In this document: positions 49,153-58,758 of the stretch, piece after piece
Position numbering within the stretch: the first letter of the stretch is position 1
How the letters are laid out: the number at the start of each line of letters is the position of its first letter
The notes under the pieces: generated by a model
Databases searched by the model: none
Seen by the model: only the letters and a program-made list of their open reading frames with translations
Told to the model about the DNA's origin: nothing
Source of the DNA: Marinicella algicola
GTDB taxonomy: Bacteria > Pseudomonadota > Gammaproteobacteria > Xanthomonadales > Marinicellaceae
Length of the DNA: 64,000 bases
Assembly: GCF_028401385.1 (NCBI RefSeq)
Contig: NZ_JAQOMR010000001.1
Coordinates: 1,800,501 to 1,864,500 of the forward strand
Direction of reading: 5' to 3'
Position numbers and translations under genes: made by a program

Positions 49153-50280
49153 TCACACCACAATGGTCAATCGTTCCGCCGCCCGTGTAATAGCGGTGTA
49201 GAGCCAGCGTTCCCGCGTATCCCTGAACGCCCAGCTCTCATCGAACAGCACGACATTGTTCCACTGTGAGCCTTGCGCCTTATGGACAGTCAGCGCATAG
49301 CCGTAGTCGAAATCATCATAGCGCTTCTTGGTGGACCAGGGAATTTCGGCTTGGCTGTCTTCGAAGGCCGCCTTCAGCAGCTTGATTCGTGAGGCACCAC
49401 GATCGGGATCGTCCTCTTCCGGGTTCACCAGAAGATTGATGCCCGGCTTCACGGTTTCCTTCGAGGCTGACATCACCTTCCACAAAGAGCCGTTGAGCAG
49501 GCCCTTGGCAGGGTCATTGCGCAAACAGACCAGCTTATCGCCGGCCTGCGGGTAGATCTGCGAGAACCCCTTGAGTTCGCGCAGGCGCTGATTGTAGCGC
49601 CGCCGTGTCTTGTTGGTGCCAACCAGAACCTGATCGGCATCGAGCACCAGGTCCTGCGTCACCTCGCGGCGCGAGATCACCTTGGCCTCGCCATAATCGC
49701 CGTTCGGGATTACATCGCCCTCGCGAACCCGCATGGCCAGATCGATGATCGGGTTGTCGCGCGCCTGGCGGTGGATTTCGGTCAGCAGGAAATCCGGCTC
49801 CTGATTGGTGAAATAGCCGCCACCAGAGACCGGCGGCAGCTGACCGGGATCGCCGAGCACCAGCACCGGCGTACCGAAACTGACAAGATCCTGCCCGAGC
49901 TTCTCGTCCACCATCGAGCATTCATCGATGATGATCAGCGCCGCCTTGGCGAGCGGGCTTTGCCGGTTGATCGTAAACATCGGCGAAACCGAGGTCTTGC
50001 CGGTCTCTTCGTTCTCGATCATCTCCTCGCCTTTCGGGCGATAGATCAGCGAGTGAATGGTGCGGGCATTGGTGGCACCGCGCGAGCGAAGCACCTGGGC
50101 GGCCTTGCCGGTGAACGCGGCAAACAGCACCTCGCCATCGACATGTTCGGCAAAATAGCGCGCAAGCGTGGTCTTGCCGGTTCCGGCAAAGCCGAACAGC
50201 CGGAACACCGGCGAACGCCCTTCCTTCAGCCAGCGCGAAACCGCCTTCAGCGCTTCATCCTGTTGCGGTGAGAAATCCAT
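49153..50280 (-). CDS. RecD-like ATP-dependent DNA helicase
   Basis: Start ATG 50280 (MDFSPQQDEALKAVSRWLKE). The superfamily 1 helicase motifs are Walker A (FGFAGTGKTTLARYF), Walker B (ALIIIDECSMVDEKL), LVLGDPGQLPPVSGGGYF and the C-terminal motifs GYALTVHKAQGSQWNNVVLF and RWLYTAITRAAERL. It lacks the N-terminal domains of RecD2, so it is a compact RecD/PIF1-type helicase of 375 residues. It probably acts in DNA repair or replication restart. Function is not more specific from the sequence. Confidence 0.88.
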   Translation of the reverse strand: MDFSPQQDEALKAVSRWLKEGRSPVFRLFGFAGTGKTTLARYFAEHVDGEVLFAAFTGKAAQVLRSRGATNARTIHSLIYRPKGEEMIENEETGKTSVSPMFTINRQSPLAKAALIIIDECSMVDEKLGQDLVSFGTPVLVLGDPGQLPPVSGGGYFTNQEPDFLLTEIHRQARDNPIIDLAMRVREGDVIPNGDYGEAKVISRREVTQDLVLDADQVLVGTNKTRRRYNQRLRELKGFSQIYPQAGDKLVCLRNDPAKGLLNGSLWKVMSASKETVKPGINLLVNPEEDDPDRGASRIKLLKAAFEDSQAEIPWSTKKRYDDFDYGYALTVHKAQGSQWNNVVLFDESWAFRDTRERWLYTAITRAAERLTIVV

Positions 50281-50419
50281 GGGCGTGACTTGGCAGGATT
50301 CGCCGTGCCGGGGCAACAAAAATCCGGTGAAGCCGGGAATAAAACGAAGCGCCTGCGTGTCTATCCGTTGAATGCGTCATGAAAACCACGGCGCAGAACA
50401 ACCAAACGGAGTGACTGAC

Positions 50420-50803
50420 ATGATGAAGATCTCGATCCTCGCCGCCGCCGCCCTTGTGGCCTTTGCTGGCGCCGCCTCTGCCGGAACAAACACCTTCCGT
50501 ACCGTTGATACCTATGACGGCCAGGTGCTGGCTGGCCAGAACGGCCAAACACTCTACAGCTATGACAAGGACGCACGGGACATTTCCACCTGCTACGGTA
50601 GCTGTGCGGACGCGTGGCCACCATATCTTGCCGGCCCATCCGCGCAACCGTTCTCGAAATACTCGTTTGTGGTGCGCAAGGACGGGCAAAGACAGTGGGC
50701 TGTGAATGGCGAACCTCTCTACTTCCGGGCAAACGACAATAAACCCGGCGACGTTACCGGCGCAGGCGTCAGCAATCTCTGGAAGGTTGCGCGACCGGCC
50801 TGA
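50420..50803 (+). CDS. Secreted protein with COG4315-type repeats
   Basis: A signal peptide (MKISILAAAALVAFAGAASA) is followed by two repeat units, the first with GQTLYSYDKDARDISTCYGS and the CYGSCADAWPP motif, the second with GQRQWAVNGEPLYFRANDNK. Proteins of this group are small and periplasmic, with two conserved cysteines. Their role is unknown. Start at 50420 or 50423 (two ATGs). An ECF sigma factor gene follows directly. Confidence 0.85.
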   Translation: MMKISILAAAALVAFAGAASAGTNTFRTVDTYDGQVLAGQNGQTLYSYDKDARDISTCYGSCADAWPPYLAGPSAQPFSKYSFVVRKDGQRQWAVNGEPLYFRANDNKPGDVTGAGVSNLWKVARPA

Positions 50804-50834
50804 CGTCGCCCCGGCACGGCGGCGCCACGCCGCC

Positions 50835-51298
50835 GTGCCCGATGATGTTTTTGAAGCTGAACTGTTGCGCCTGCTTCCGCAAATGAAACCCATCGCGCAA
50901 GCGATGACAGGATCAGTCGATGACGGTGGCGATCTCGTTCAGGACACGTTCGAGCGCGCGCTTTGCCACAAGGCGCAATGGCGCGGCGACAATCTCGGTG
51001 GCTGGCTCTATGCCATCATGGCGCACATCAACGCCAATCGCTGCCGACATCGCAACACGCTTGCCTTTGTCGAACTCGAGTTTGCGGAGGAAATTGCGGA
51101 CAAAACCGCGAGTGAAACCATTGAACTGGAACGGCTGGAACTGACCGAGGCGCTCGATCAACTACCTTCGGCGTTCCGCGTCGTCGTGGTTCTGCATGAG
51201 CTGGAAGGCCTGAGCTATGAAGACATCGCAGAAAAACTGGGCATCCCGGTCGGCACGGTCATGTCCAGACTTTCGCGCGCCCGGCACCGTCGGGCTGA
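50835..51298 (+). CDS. ECF-type RNA polymerase sigma factor
   Basis: GTG at 50835 is the best start (VPDDVFEAELLRLLPQMKPI). Region 2 is DDGGDLVQDTFERALCHKAQ. Region 4 is LHELEGLSYEDIAEKLGIPV followed by GTVMSRLSRARHR. One base is probably missing near 51285, and the corrected stop is at 51296-51298, about 154 residues. Without it the frame runs on to 52079 as nonsense through lysE. It lies 31 bp after the COG4315 gene. No anti-sigma gene is next to it, although ECF factors usually have one. Confidence 0.85.
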
Positions 51299-51317
51299 CC
51301 ATCTGAGAGGCGAAAAC

Positions 51318-51913
51318 TCAGCGCAACATCGGCCAGAGGCTCGCCACCAGCACCAGAGCCATGCCGATATTGAACCATTTGAGCCGGTTGCCTCTGGAAA
51401 GCCAGTGCCTGAGACCGGAGCCGAAGCCGGCCCACAAGGAAATGCTGGGAATGGTGATCAGACCGAAGATGCACGCAACCAACGCCACGGAAAGCGGGTA
51501 GTGCTCGGGATCGGTGTAAACGGACATCGCCGTCAGCGCCATAATCCAGGCCTTGGGATTGACCCACTGGAAGGCGACCGCCTGAAAGAAGGTCAGCGGC
51601 TTTCCACTGGTCGTCTCACCGGAGGAAAGTTTTCGGGTGGACCCGATCTTCCAGGCAATCCAGAGGAGATAGGCGGACCCGGCAATCTTCGCGACAATCA
51701 GGATCGGTGGAAAGGCGGTAATAACCGCACCCAGCCCGGCACCAACACCGGCCATCAGCAGCGCAAACCCCGCGACCACGCCCGATATATGCGGCAAGGT
51801 TCGAAAAAGCCGAAGTTCACCGTGGCGGCGAACACCATCATATTGTTGGGACCGGGCGTGATCGAGGCCGCAAGCGCGAACCCGACCAAAGCCAGCAATG
51901 TCTCGTTGGTCAT
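51318..51913 (-). CDS. LysE-family amino-acid exporter, one frameshift near 51795
   Basis: Start ATG 51913 (MTNETLLALVGFALAASITP, then GPNNMMVFAATVNFGFF). One T is missing in GGCTTTTTCG, after which the frame reads RTLPHISGVVAGFALLMAGV and ends at 51318, about 198 residues. The LysE/RhtB fold with six spans is clear (PGPNN motif, KIAGSAYLLWIAWKIGS, QWVNPKAWIMALTAMSVY). It probably exports an amino acid or homoserine lactone-like compound. It converges with the sigma factor gene. Confidence 0.88.
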
Positions 51914-51988
51914 CTGCCTGCCCCTCCTGCAGGTGGGCCACGCCGGAACGGATTACCCTGACCGGCGCGGCCGAAAGCAAAATGACCG

Positions 51989-52560
51989 CTACATGCCCTG
52001 CGGGCCGCGGTTCATCGATGCCGGTCCAGTGCGGCAGATTTCGACAAGCCCGAGCGGGCGCATGATCGCGATGAACTGATCGACCTTGGAGACCTTGCCG
52101 GTCAACTCGAACAGGAAGTGCTCGATCGAAGCATCCACCACCTTGGCGTCAAAGGCATCGGCGAGGCGAAGCGCTTCCTGGCGCTGGTCGCCATTGCCGA
52201 CGACCTTGACCAGCGCGACCTCGCGTTCGACCGGCGGCGCCTGGCCAAGCTCGCGGGCGCGCACGGAAAGATCGACCACCCGGTGAACCGGCACCTGCCG
52301 GTCGAGCTGCGCCTTGATCTGCTCCAACACGTCAGGCGTGCCCTTGGTGACGATGGTGATCCGCGAAAGATGCGCCTCGTGCTCGGTTTCCGAAACGGTG
52401 AGGCTTTCAATATTGTAGCCGCGGCCGGAAAAAGGCCGACGACACGGGCAAGCACGCCCGGCTCGTTGGCAACAACCACGGAAAGCGTGTGGCGCTCCGG
52501 CGGCGCCGTCGGGCTTGAAATGAAATAGGCTGAACCGGTCGGCTGTAGTTTGGCGTTCAT
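51989..52560 (-). CDS. ilvH: Acetolactate synthase small (regulatory) subunit, one frameshift near 52430
   Basis: Start ATG 52560 (MNAKLQPTGSAYFISSPTAP). The ACT domain begins HTLSVVVANEPGVLARVVGL. One T is missing in CTTTTTCC. The frame continues SGRGYNIESLTVSETEHEAH and the C-terminal domain LEQIKAQLDRQVPVHRVVDL, and stops at 51989 after about 190 residues. The subunit gives valine feedback control to IlvB. It lies 21 bp after ilvB on the same transcript, behind the leader attenuator. Confidence 0.93.
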
Positions 52561-52581
52561 TGTATTAAACCCTTTCCCAGC

Positions 52582-54361
52582 TCAGACGAGCTGACGGCCC
52601 TTGGCATCGATGGCGGTTGCGACGGCTTCGTCATTGGCTTCATCCGGCAGCAGCATGTCATTATGCGCCCTGCCCGACGGGATCATCGGGAAGCAATTGG
52701 CGAGATTGGCGACACGGCAATCGAAGATCACCGGTTTCGGGCTGTCGATCATCCGCTGGATCGCATCATCGAGATCGGCAGGGTCATCACAGTAGATGCC
52801 TTCCGCGCCATAAGCTTCCGCCAGCTTGACGAAATCGGGCATCGCCTCGGTGTAGGAATGCGACAGCCGGTTACCGTGGAGCAGTTGCTGCCACTGGCGG
52901 ACCATGCCCATATACTGATTGTTCATGATGAAGATCTTGACCGGCGCATTGTGCTGGATCGCCGCCGCCATCTCCTGAATGCACATCTGGATCGAGGCAT
53001 CGCCTGCGACGTCGATAACCAGCGCTTCCGGGTGCGCGATCTGGACGCCGAGAGCGGCCGGCAGACCGTAACCCATGGTGCCGAGACCGCCCGACGTCAT
53101 CCATCGCTTCGGCTCTTCGAATTCGAAGAACTGCGCCGCCCACATTTGGTGCTGACCAACCTCGGTGGTGATGTAGAAATCGCGTCCTTTTACCGCCGCG
53201 TTCAGCCGCTCCAGCGCATATTGCGGCATAATCACGTCCTTGTTGGGCGTATAGGCGAAGCAGTCGCGACCGCGCCAGCGATCAATATTGCTCCACCATT
53301 CGTCGAGCGACGGTTTTTCGGCCGGCAGCGCCCGCCATGCCCGGACCATTTCTTCCAGAACATGAGCGACATCGCCGAGGATCGGCACATCGACATGGAT
53401 GGTCTTGTTGATCGAGGACGGGTCGATATCGATGTGGATCTTGGTCGAGTTCGGCGAGAACGCATCGACGCGGCCGGTAATCCGGTCGTCGAAGCGCGCG
53501 CCGATACAGACCATGACGTCGCAATCGTGCATCGCCATATTGGCTTCGTAGGATCCGTGCATGCCCAGCATGCCCAGCCAGTTCTTGCCAGACGCCGGAT
53601 AACAGCCCAGCCCCATCAGCGTCGAGGTAATCGGGAAGTTGGTCAGCCCGACCAGCTCACGCAGCAGCCGCGTGGCCTCATCGCCGGAATTGATGACACC
53701 GCCGCCGGTATAGAGGATCGGCCGGCGGGCGTTCGCCATCAGTTGAACGGCAGCCTCAATGGCGTCGGCATTGCCCTGAACGGCCGGACGATAGCTCTCG
53801 CGGATCGGATGGCCTTTCAGCGGCGTGTAACGGCCCTTGGCGAACTGAACGTCCTTGGGAACATCGACGACAACCGGCCCCGGACGGCCGCTCTGGGCGA
53901 TGCGGAAGGCCTCGTGAATGACGTTGGCGAGATCGTTCACGTCCTTGACCAGCCAGTTATACTTGGTGCACGGGCGGGTAATGCCGACGGTGTCGCATTC
54001 CTGGAAAGCGTCGGAACCGATCAGCGCGGTCGGAACCTGGCCGGAAATGCAGACCAGCGGAATCGAGATCCATCAGCGCATCCTGCAGCGGCGTAACGGC
54101 GTTGGTCGCGCCGGGACCGGAGGTAACCAGCATGACGCCGACCTTGCCGGTGGAGCGGGCATAACCTTCAGCGGCGTGACCTGCGCCCTGCTCGTGACGC
54201 ACAAGTACGTGAGCGATGTCGTCCTGCTGAAAGATCTCGTCATAGATCGGCAGCACTGCGCCGCCCGGGTATCCGAAGATATGTTCAACCCCGTTTTCTT
54301 TCAGCGCCTGCAAAACGATCTCGGCGCCTGTCATCAAGTTGTCCGTCGCGGTCATCGTCAT
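52582..54361 (-). CDS. ilvB: Acetolactate synthase large subunit, one apparent indel near 54068
   Basis: Start ATG 54361. The N-terminal thiamine diphosphate domain has [20 protein letters not shown] and the catalytic glutamate in [16 protein letters not shown]. Near 54068 one extra base moves the frame. The remainder includes [36 protein letters not shown] and a GDAS...NN Mg-ThDP motif, and ends at 52582, about 592 residues. It condenses pyruvate with pyruvate or 2-oxobutyrate, the first step of branched-chain amino acid synthesis. An intact gene is expected in a prototroph, so the indel is suspect. Confidence 0.95.
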
Positions 54362-54406
54362 TTTTCCGTTTCGATGGTCTCAAGGAATTACGTTGTTATC
54401 GGGCAT

Positions 54407-54430
54407 AAAAAAGGCCCCTTCAAGGAGCCT
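54407..54430 (-). terminator. Attenuator terminator upstream of ilvB
   Basis: On the minus strand AGGCTCC-TTGAA-GGGGCCT forms a 7-bp stem with one G-U pair, then TTTTTT. It lies 33 bases after the stop of the leader peptide and about 45 bases before the ilvB ATG. A competing stem (GGATGGT-GTA-ACCATCC) lies over the leader stop codon. This is the classic arrangement of transcription attenuation. Confidence 0.8.
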
Positions 54431-54462
54431 GTTGTCGCGCATGGGTGGCTACTGCCGGATGG

Positions 54463-54519
54463 TTACACCATCCTGCCCATACGCGATCCCACCACAATAA
54501 GAAGTTCTTTCATAATCAT
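54463..54519 (-). CDS. ilv leader peptide (18 residues)
   Basis: ATG 54519 gives MIMKELLIVVGSRMGRMV and a TAA at 54463-54465. Seven of 18 residues are Ile, Leu or Val, including the run LLIVV. Translating that run would sense charged branched-chain tRNAs and choose between terminator and antiterminator before ilvB. A start at the second ATG (54513) is also possible. It is too short to be found by ordinary gene calling. Confidence 0.75.
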   Translation of the reverse strand: MIMKELLIVVGSRMGRMV

Positions 54520-54623
54520 GCTTCGGTGATTAGCCGGTCTTGCCGCATCAGTCAACGCGCGACTGCAAGAAAAATAGCCAAACCGGCGCTCGTGTGAAAT
54601 TAAATTAGGCAGACGCGACAGTG

Positions 54624-55502
54624 TCACCGCCGCTGAAGTGTCGCCGGGTCAAGCCTTTGCCAGTCATCGCCCATCTGGTTTCGAAACCAGGTCATCTGCC
54701 TCTTGGCATATTGCCGGGTGGCGGCACTGGCGCGTTCGATCACCGTTTCGCGACCCATCTCGCCGGCAAGCATCGCAGCAATTTCCCGTACCCCGATTGC
54801 CCGCATCACCGGCGCTTCGGATGGAAGGTCCAATTCCAGAAGCGCACGAACCTCCTCCACCGCGCCCGCCTCCAGCATGGCCGCAAAGCGGGTGTTGATG
54901 CGTTCGTGCAGCATCGGGCGCTCCGGCAGGATCACAGTCTTTTCCGCATCCTCGGGACGGATCAGCGGTGGCGGTGTTTCAGCCTGAAATTCCGCAATTG
55001 AACGACCGCTGGCCTCAAACACTTCCAGCGCCCGCACGATCCGCTGTCCGTCTGCCGGCTCCAGCCGTGCCGCCATCACAGGATCACGCTCGGCAAGCAT
55101 CGCATGAAGCGGCGCAGGGCCTTCATCTGTCAATGCCTGCCGCCAGCGCCCTCGAACCTCGGGCGGCACATCGGGCATCTGCGCCAGCCCTTCGGTCAGC
55201 GCCTTGAAATAGAGGCCCGTGCCGCCGACGAAGACGGGCATCCGTCCCTCGCCTTCGAGCCGCTCGATAAGTGCTGCAGCATCGCGAAGCCAGGCACCGG
55301 TGGAATAATCCGCACCTGCCGTCACATGCCCATAGAGATAATGGCCGATGCCCACCATATCATCTGTCGAGGGACGCGCCGTCAGCACCCGCAACGTGTC
55401 GTAGACCTGCATACTGTCGGCATTGATGACGACGCCGCCGGTCTCACTCGCGCGCTGCAGCGCATAAGCGGACTTGCCGCCCGCCGTCGGCCCCGTTATC
55501 AA
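54624..55502 (-). CDS. miaA: tRNA dimethylallyltransferase
   Basis: MiaA adds an isopentenyl-type group to A37 of tRNAs reading UNN codons. The P-loop is LITGPTAGGKSAYALQRASE. Then NADSMQVYDTLRVLTARPS and VFVGGTGLYFKALTEGLAQM, with the C-terminal YAKRQMTWFRNQM. The open frame begins inside the motif. One missing A in GATAAAAACTG would carry it to an ATG at 55537 (MVNSLDKKLRAVLITG), which lies over the serB start on the other strand. The stop at 54624 lies about 100 bases upstream of the ilvB leader start. Confidence 0.93.
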   Translation of the reverse strand: MITGPTAGGKSAYALQRASETGGVVINADSMQVYDTLRVLTARPSTDDMVGIGHYLYGHVTAGADYSTGAWLRDAAALIERLEGEGRMPVFVGGTGLYFKALTEGLAQMPDVPPEVRGRWRQALTDEGPAPLHAMLAERDPVMAARLEPADGQRIVRALEVFEASGRSIAEFQAETPPPLIRPEDAEKTVILPERPMLHERINTRFAAMLEAGAVEEVRALLELDLPSEAPVMRAIGVREIAAMLAGEMGRETVIERASAATRQYAKRQMTWFRNQMGDDWQRLDPATLQRR

Positions 55503-55535
55503 AACCGCACGCAGTTTTTATCCAAGGAATTCACC

Positions 55536-56438
55536 ATGGTTCTCGTTGCCACGCTTGTCGCCAATCCGTCAAACCCTGTTGTGACTGAAGAACTTGTTTC
55601 CCGGCTTTCCGGCATCGTCGCCGTCGAAAAGGCGGAATGGCTGAACCCGGGTGTCGCCCTCAACCTCCTTCTTGGGCACCACATCAACAAACAGTCGGCC
55701 GAAACCGCCATCCGTGAAGCCGTCGCGGACCTGCCGATCGATCTCGTGATCCAGCCGCTTCTCGGCCGCCGCAAGAAGGCACTTCTGGCGGATATGGATT
55801 CCACCATGATCGGCCAGGAATGCATCGATGAGCTGGCTGCCGAAGTCGGGCTGAAGGACAAGGTCGCAGCCATCACCGCGCGCGCCATGAACGGCGAGAT
55901 CGAATTCGAGCCAGCGGTTCGCGAACGCGTTGCCCTGCTTGAAGGTCTCGATATCGGCATTGTTGACGAAATCATCGAAAAGCGCATCACGCTGACGCCC
56001 GGCGGCAAAGAGCTGATTGCAACGATGAAGGCCAATGGCGGCTATACCGCGCTGGTTTCCGGCGGCTTCACAGTCTTCACCAGCCGCATCGGCGCAATGA
56101 TCGGGTTTGATGAAAACCGCGCCAACAAGCTCATCGAAAAGGACGGCAAGCTGACAGGTCATGTCGCCAACCCGATCCTTGGCCGGCAGGCCAAGATCGA
56201 AGCGCTTCACGATGTCGCCCGCAAACGCGGCATTGCCGAGACCGAAATCATGGCCGTCGGCGACGGCGCCAACGACCTCGGCATGCTGGAGCTGGCAGGC
56301 GCCGGTGTCGCGCTTCACGCCAAGCCGACAGTCGCGGCAAAGGCCGATATCCGCATCGATCACGGCGACCTGACGGCACTGCTTTACATTCAGGGCTATC
56401 ACAGCAGCGAATTTGTCACATCGGCAGGTGCATCATGA
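55536..56438 (+). CDS. serB: Phosphoserine phosphatase
   Basis: The 300-residue HAD enzyme makes serine from phosphoserine. The nucleophile motif is ADMDSTMIGQECIDELA (DxDST). Motif II is ALVSGGFTVF, and motif IV is AVGDGANDLGMLELAGAGVA. The N-terminal 80 residues are the rhizobial regulatory extension. Start ATG 55536 follows AAGGAATTC. It is divergent from miaA with nearly no gap, so promoter elements must overlap the miaA 5' end. The stop overlaps the GNAT gene by 4 bases. Confidence 0.96.
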   Translation: MVLVATLVANPSNPVVTEELVSRLSGIVAVEKAEWLNPGVALNLLLGHHINKQSAETAIREAVADLPIDLVIQPLLGRRKKALLADMDSTMIGQECIDELAAEVGLKDKVAAITARAMNGEIEFEPAVRERVALLEGLDIGIVDEIIEKRITLTPGGKELIATMKANGGYTALVSGGFTVFTSRIGAMIGFDENRANKLIEKDGKLTGHVANPILGRQAKIEALHDVARKRGIAETEIMAVGDGANDLGMLELAGAGVALHAKPTVAAKADIRIDHGDLTALLYIQGYHSSEFVTSAGAS

Positions 56439-56998
56439 TCATCGCCGAAACCGAACGCCTGATCGTACGAAACTGGGAAGAGCGCGACCGCGACCTTTTT
56501 CACGAAATTAATTCAGACGATCAGGTCATGGAATATTTTCCCCATCGACAGAGCCGCGCGGGTTCCGACGCGATCTTCGACATGGTCCGCGAAAGGATCG
56601 CGCAGACCGGCTATGGGTTCCCCGCTGTGGAACTGAGGGAGACCGGAGAGGTCATCGGCTTTGCCGGACTGAACGACGACTACAGTGCGAATATCATGCC
56701 GGAGGGAACACCCGAAATCGGATGGCGGATGGCCGTGCGATATTGGGGCAAGGGCTATGCCAGCGAAGCAGCGCGCGCGATGATCGATCTCGCTTTCGGC
56801 GCGCATCGGCATGATCAGATTGTCGCCTTCGCGGTTGCCGGAAACAGTCGGTCCATCGCTGTCATGAAGCGCCTGGGTATGCGCCGCGATCCAGAAGGCG
56901 ATTTCGACCACCCTTCTGTTCCCGACAGCCATCCTCAGTTGAAGCATCACGTGCTTTACAGACTGCATCGGGCCGACTGGCGTATATCGGCAGAATAG
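56435..56998 (+). CDS. GNAT-family N-acetyltransferase (RimJ/RimL type)
   Basis: The 187-residue protein begins MIIAETERLIVRNWEERDRD, the usual start of RimJ/RimL-like acetyltransferases. The acetyl-CoA loop region is EIGWRMAVRYWGKGYASEAA, followed by AVAGNSRSIAVMKRLGMRRD. The substrate is not known. It is coupled to serB by an ATGA overlap, and its stop lies close to the end of degP, which converges on it. Confidence 0.9.
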   Translation: MIIAETERLIVRNWEERDRDLFHEINSDDQVMEYFPHRQSRAGSDAIFDMVRERIAQTGYGFPAVELRETGEVIGFAGLNDDYSANIMPEGTPEIGWRMAVRYWGKGYASEAARAMIDLAFGAHRHDQIVAFAVAGNSRSIAVMKRLGMRRDPEGDFDHPSVPDSHPQLKHHVLYRLHRADWRISAE

Positions 56999-57002
56999 AC
57001 AT

Positions 57003-58519
57003 CTATTCGAGCACGAGACTGATGATGCTGAGCGCTCCGTCGGGTTCGGCGACCATCACCGACACGCTGCGGCGTCCCTCGGAGATCAGCTCAACGATGC
57101 GCGAACGCACCTCCTGCGGCGTGGTCACGGCATCCTGTCCCACCTCGGCGATTACCATTCCGGGCTCAACGCCCTCGCCGGCGGCCGCGCTTCCCCTTCC
57201 ACCTCGGTGATCAGCACGCCCTCGACTCCGCCGTCGATCTGGTAAAGCGCGCGGCCATTGTCATCGAGTTCGGCCAGTGTCATGCCATAGAGGGTCACCG
57301 GCAGACCGGGGGTGACGACGTCGCCATCTGCTTCCGGCTCATCCGTTGCGGCCAGTGCCTGCTCCGCCCCCTCGGGATCTTCCAGCAGTTCCGGTGTCAC
57401 CTGCACCGTCATCCGTTCGCCATCGCGGATGATCTCGACAGCCACGGGTTCGCCGATCCGGCCTTCGGCAACAAAGCGTGGCAGATCGCGGGGCGTGTCG
57501 ATTGCCTGCCCGTCGAAACTCAGAATAATATCGCCTTCCTGCAGAGGACCGCCATCGGAGGGGCCGCCCTCGATGATCGATCCCACAGCGACGCCTGCGG
57601 GGTCATCCGCGCCGAGTGATTCAGCCAATGCGCCGCTGACCTCAAGCACGCGTATGCCGATCCAGCCTCTGCGGGTCTGACCAAACTCGATGAGTTGGTC
57701 GATGACATTTTCGGCGAGCTCGCTCGGCACGGAAAAGCCGATGCCGATCGAGCCGCCGGACGGCGACAGGATGGCCGTGTTGATGCCGATCACCTCGCCA
57801 TCCATGTTGAACAACGGACCGCCGGAATTGCCCTTGTTGATCGCCGCATCCGTCTGGATGAAATTGTCATAGGGGCCGTCGAGTTCGCGCCCGCGCGCCG
57901 AAACGATGCCGAGCGTGACAGAACCGCCAAGCCCAAAGGGATTGCCGATCGCCAGCACCCATTCGCCGATCCTTACCTGCCGCGAATCGCCGAACCGCAC
58001 CGCCGGCAGCGGCGCATCAGGCTCGACCTTGAGAACGGCAAGGTCCGTCTTGTCATCGACGCCAAGCAGGGTCGCGTCAAGCGTGGTGCCATCGGTAAGC
58101 GTCACTTCGATGGTGTCAGCATTGTCGATGACATGGTTGTTGGTGACGATGATACCGGCGGGATCGATGATGAAGCCGGAGCCGAGCGAGGAGAACTGCC
58201 GGCTGCGCGGACCTTCCTCACCCTCGAAGAAATCCTCGAACAGATCCTCAAACGGCTGGCCTTCCGGCACATCCGGCAGCGGACGGGTTTCGCCGGACGG
58301 TCCACCATCCTGGGAGATCGAGATATTGACGACGGAATCAAGCAGCCCCTCGGCCATATCGGCAACGGACACATCACCGAGGCTCTGGGCTCGAGCGGGA
58401 GCGACAGGAGCTGCAAGCGGCAGAACGGCGACGGCTGACGCGGCAAGAAAACCCGCACCGGCAATGCGCCGGGCCAGAAATCGGCGAACCGTGTAAATAT
58501 GCGTGACCGCGGTCATCAT
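57003..58519 (-). CDS. Do/DegP-family periplasmic serine protease, one frameshift near 57187
   Basis: A signal peptide (RIAGAGFLAASAVAVLPLAA) is followed by the trypsin-like domain with His in IIVTNNHVIDNADTIEV, Asp in DDKTDLAVLKVEPD and Ser in KGNSGGPLFNMDGEVIGINT. Two PDZ domains follow. The frame stops at 57152. One base is missing in GGAAGGGGAAGCG, and the corrected C-terminus (GEGVEPGMVIAEVGQDAV) runs to 57003, about 505 residues. The enzyme degrades or refolds damaged periplasmic proteins. It lies downstream of hflK-hflC-DUF2065 on the same strand. Confidence 0.93.
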
Positions 58520-58566
58520 GCCTCCGTCTTGTTGATTGTCATCATAGCGGAAGGAGGACGTGACGC

Positions 58567-58758
58567 CTATCCGCGTAACAGCCAGACAAGGCCGACACCG
58601 AGCGCTACGGCGATCAGGCCCGTGATCCGCAATGACCCTTCCGGAACCGTCGGCAACAGCTTCGCCATGGCCACCAGAAGCGAAGGGGCCAGCGCATAGA
58701 CCAGCCCCTCGATGATCAGATAAAACGCAAATCCGATCAGGATATCCTGCAGCAGCAT
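58567..58758 (-). CDS. DUF2065 small membrane protein
   Basis: The 63-residue protein has two predicted membrane spans (DILIGFAFYLIIEGLVYALA and ITGLIAVALGVGLVWLL). Members are found next to hflC/hflK in many Proteobacteria, and no biochemical role is established. Its ATG overlaps the hflC stop by one base. Confidence 0.92.
   Translation of the reverse strand: MLLQDILIGFAFYLIIEGLVYALAPSLLVAMAKLLPTVPEGSLRITGLIAVALGVGLVWLLRG

Noticed and set aside
50706..52079. A 457-residue protein that starts inside the COG4315 gene and runs through the sigma factor and lysE
   Set aside because: Only the middle part matches a family (ECF sigma). The start lies in another gene and the end is antisense to lysE. 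One missing base near 51285 removes the true stop.
52663..54096. 477-residue plus-strand open frame
   Set aside because: It is the antisense shadow of ilvB. Its Arg- and His-rich sequence has no motif.
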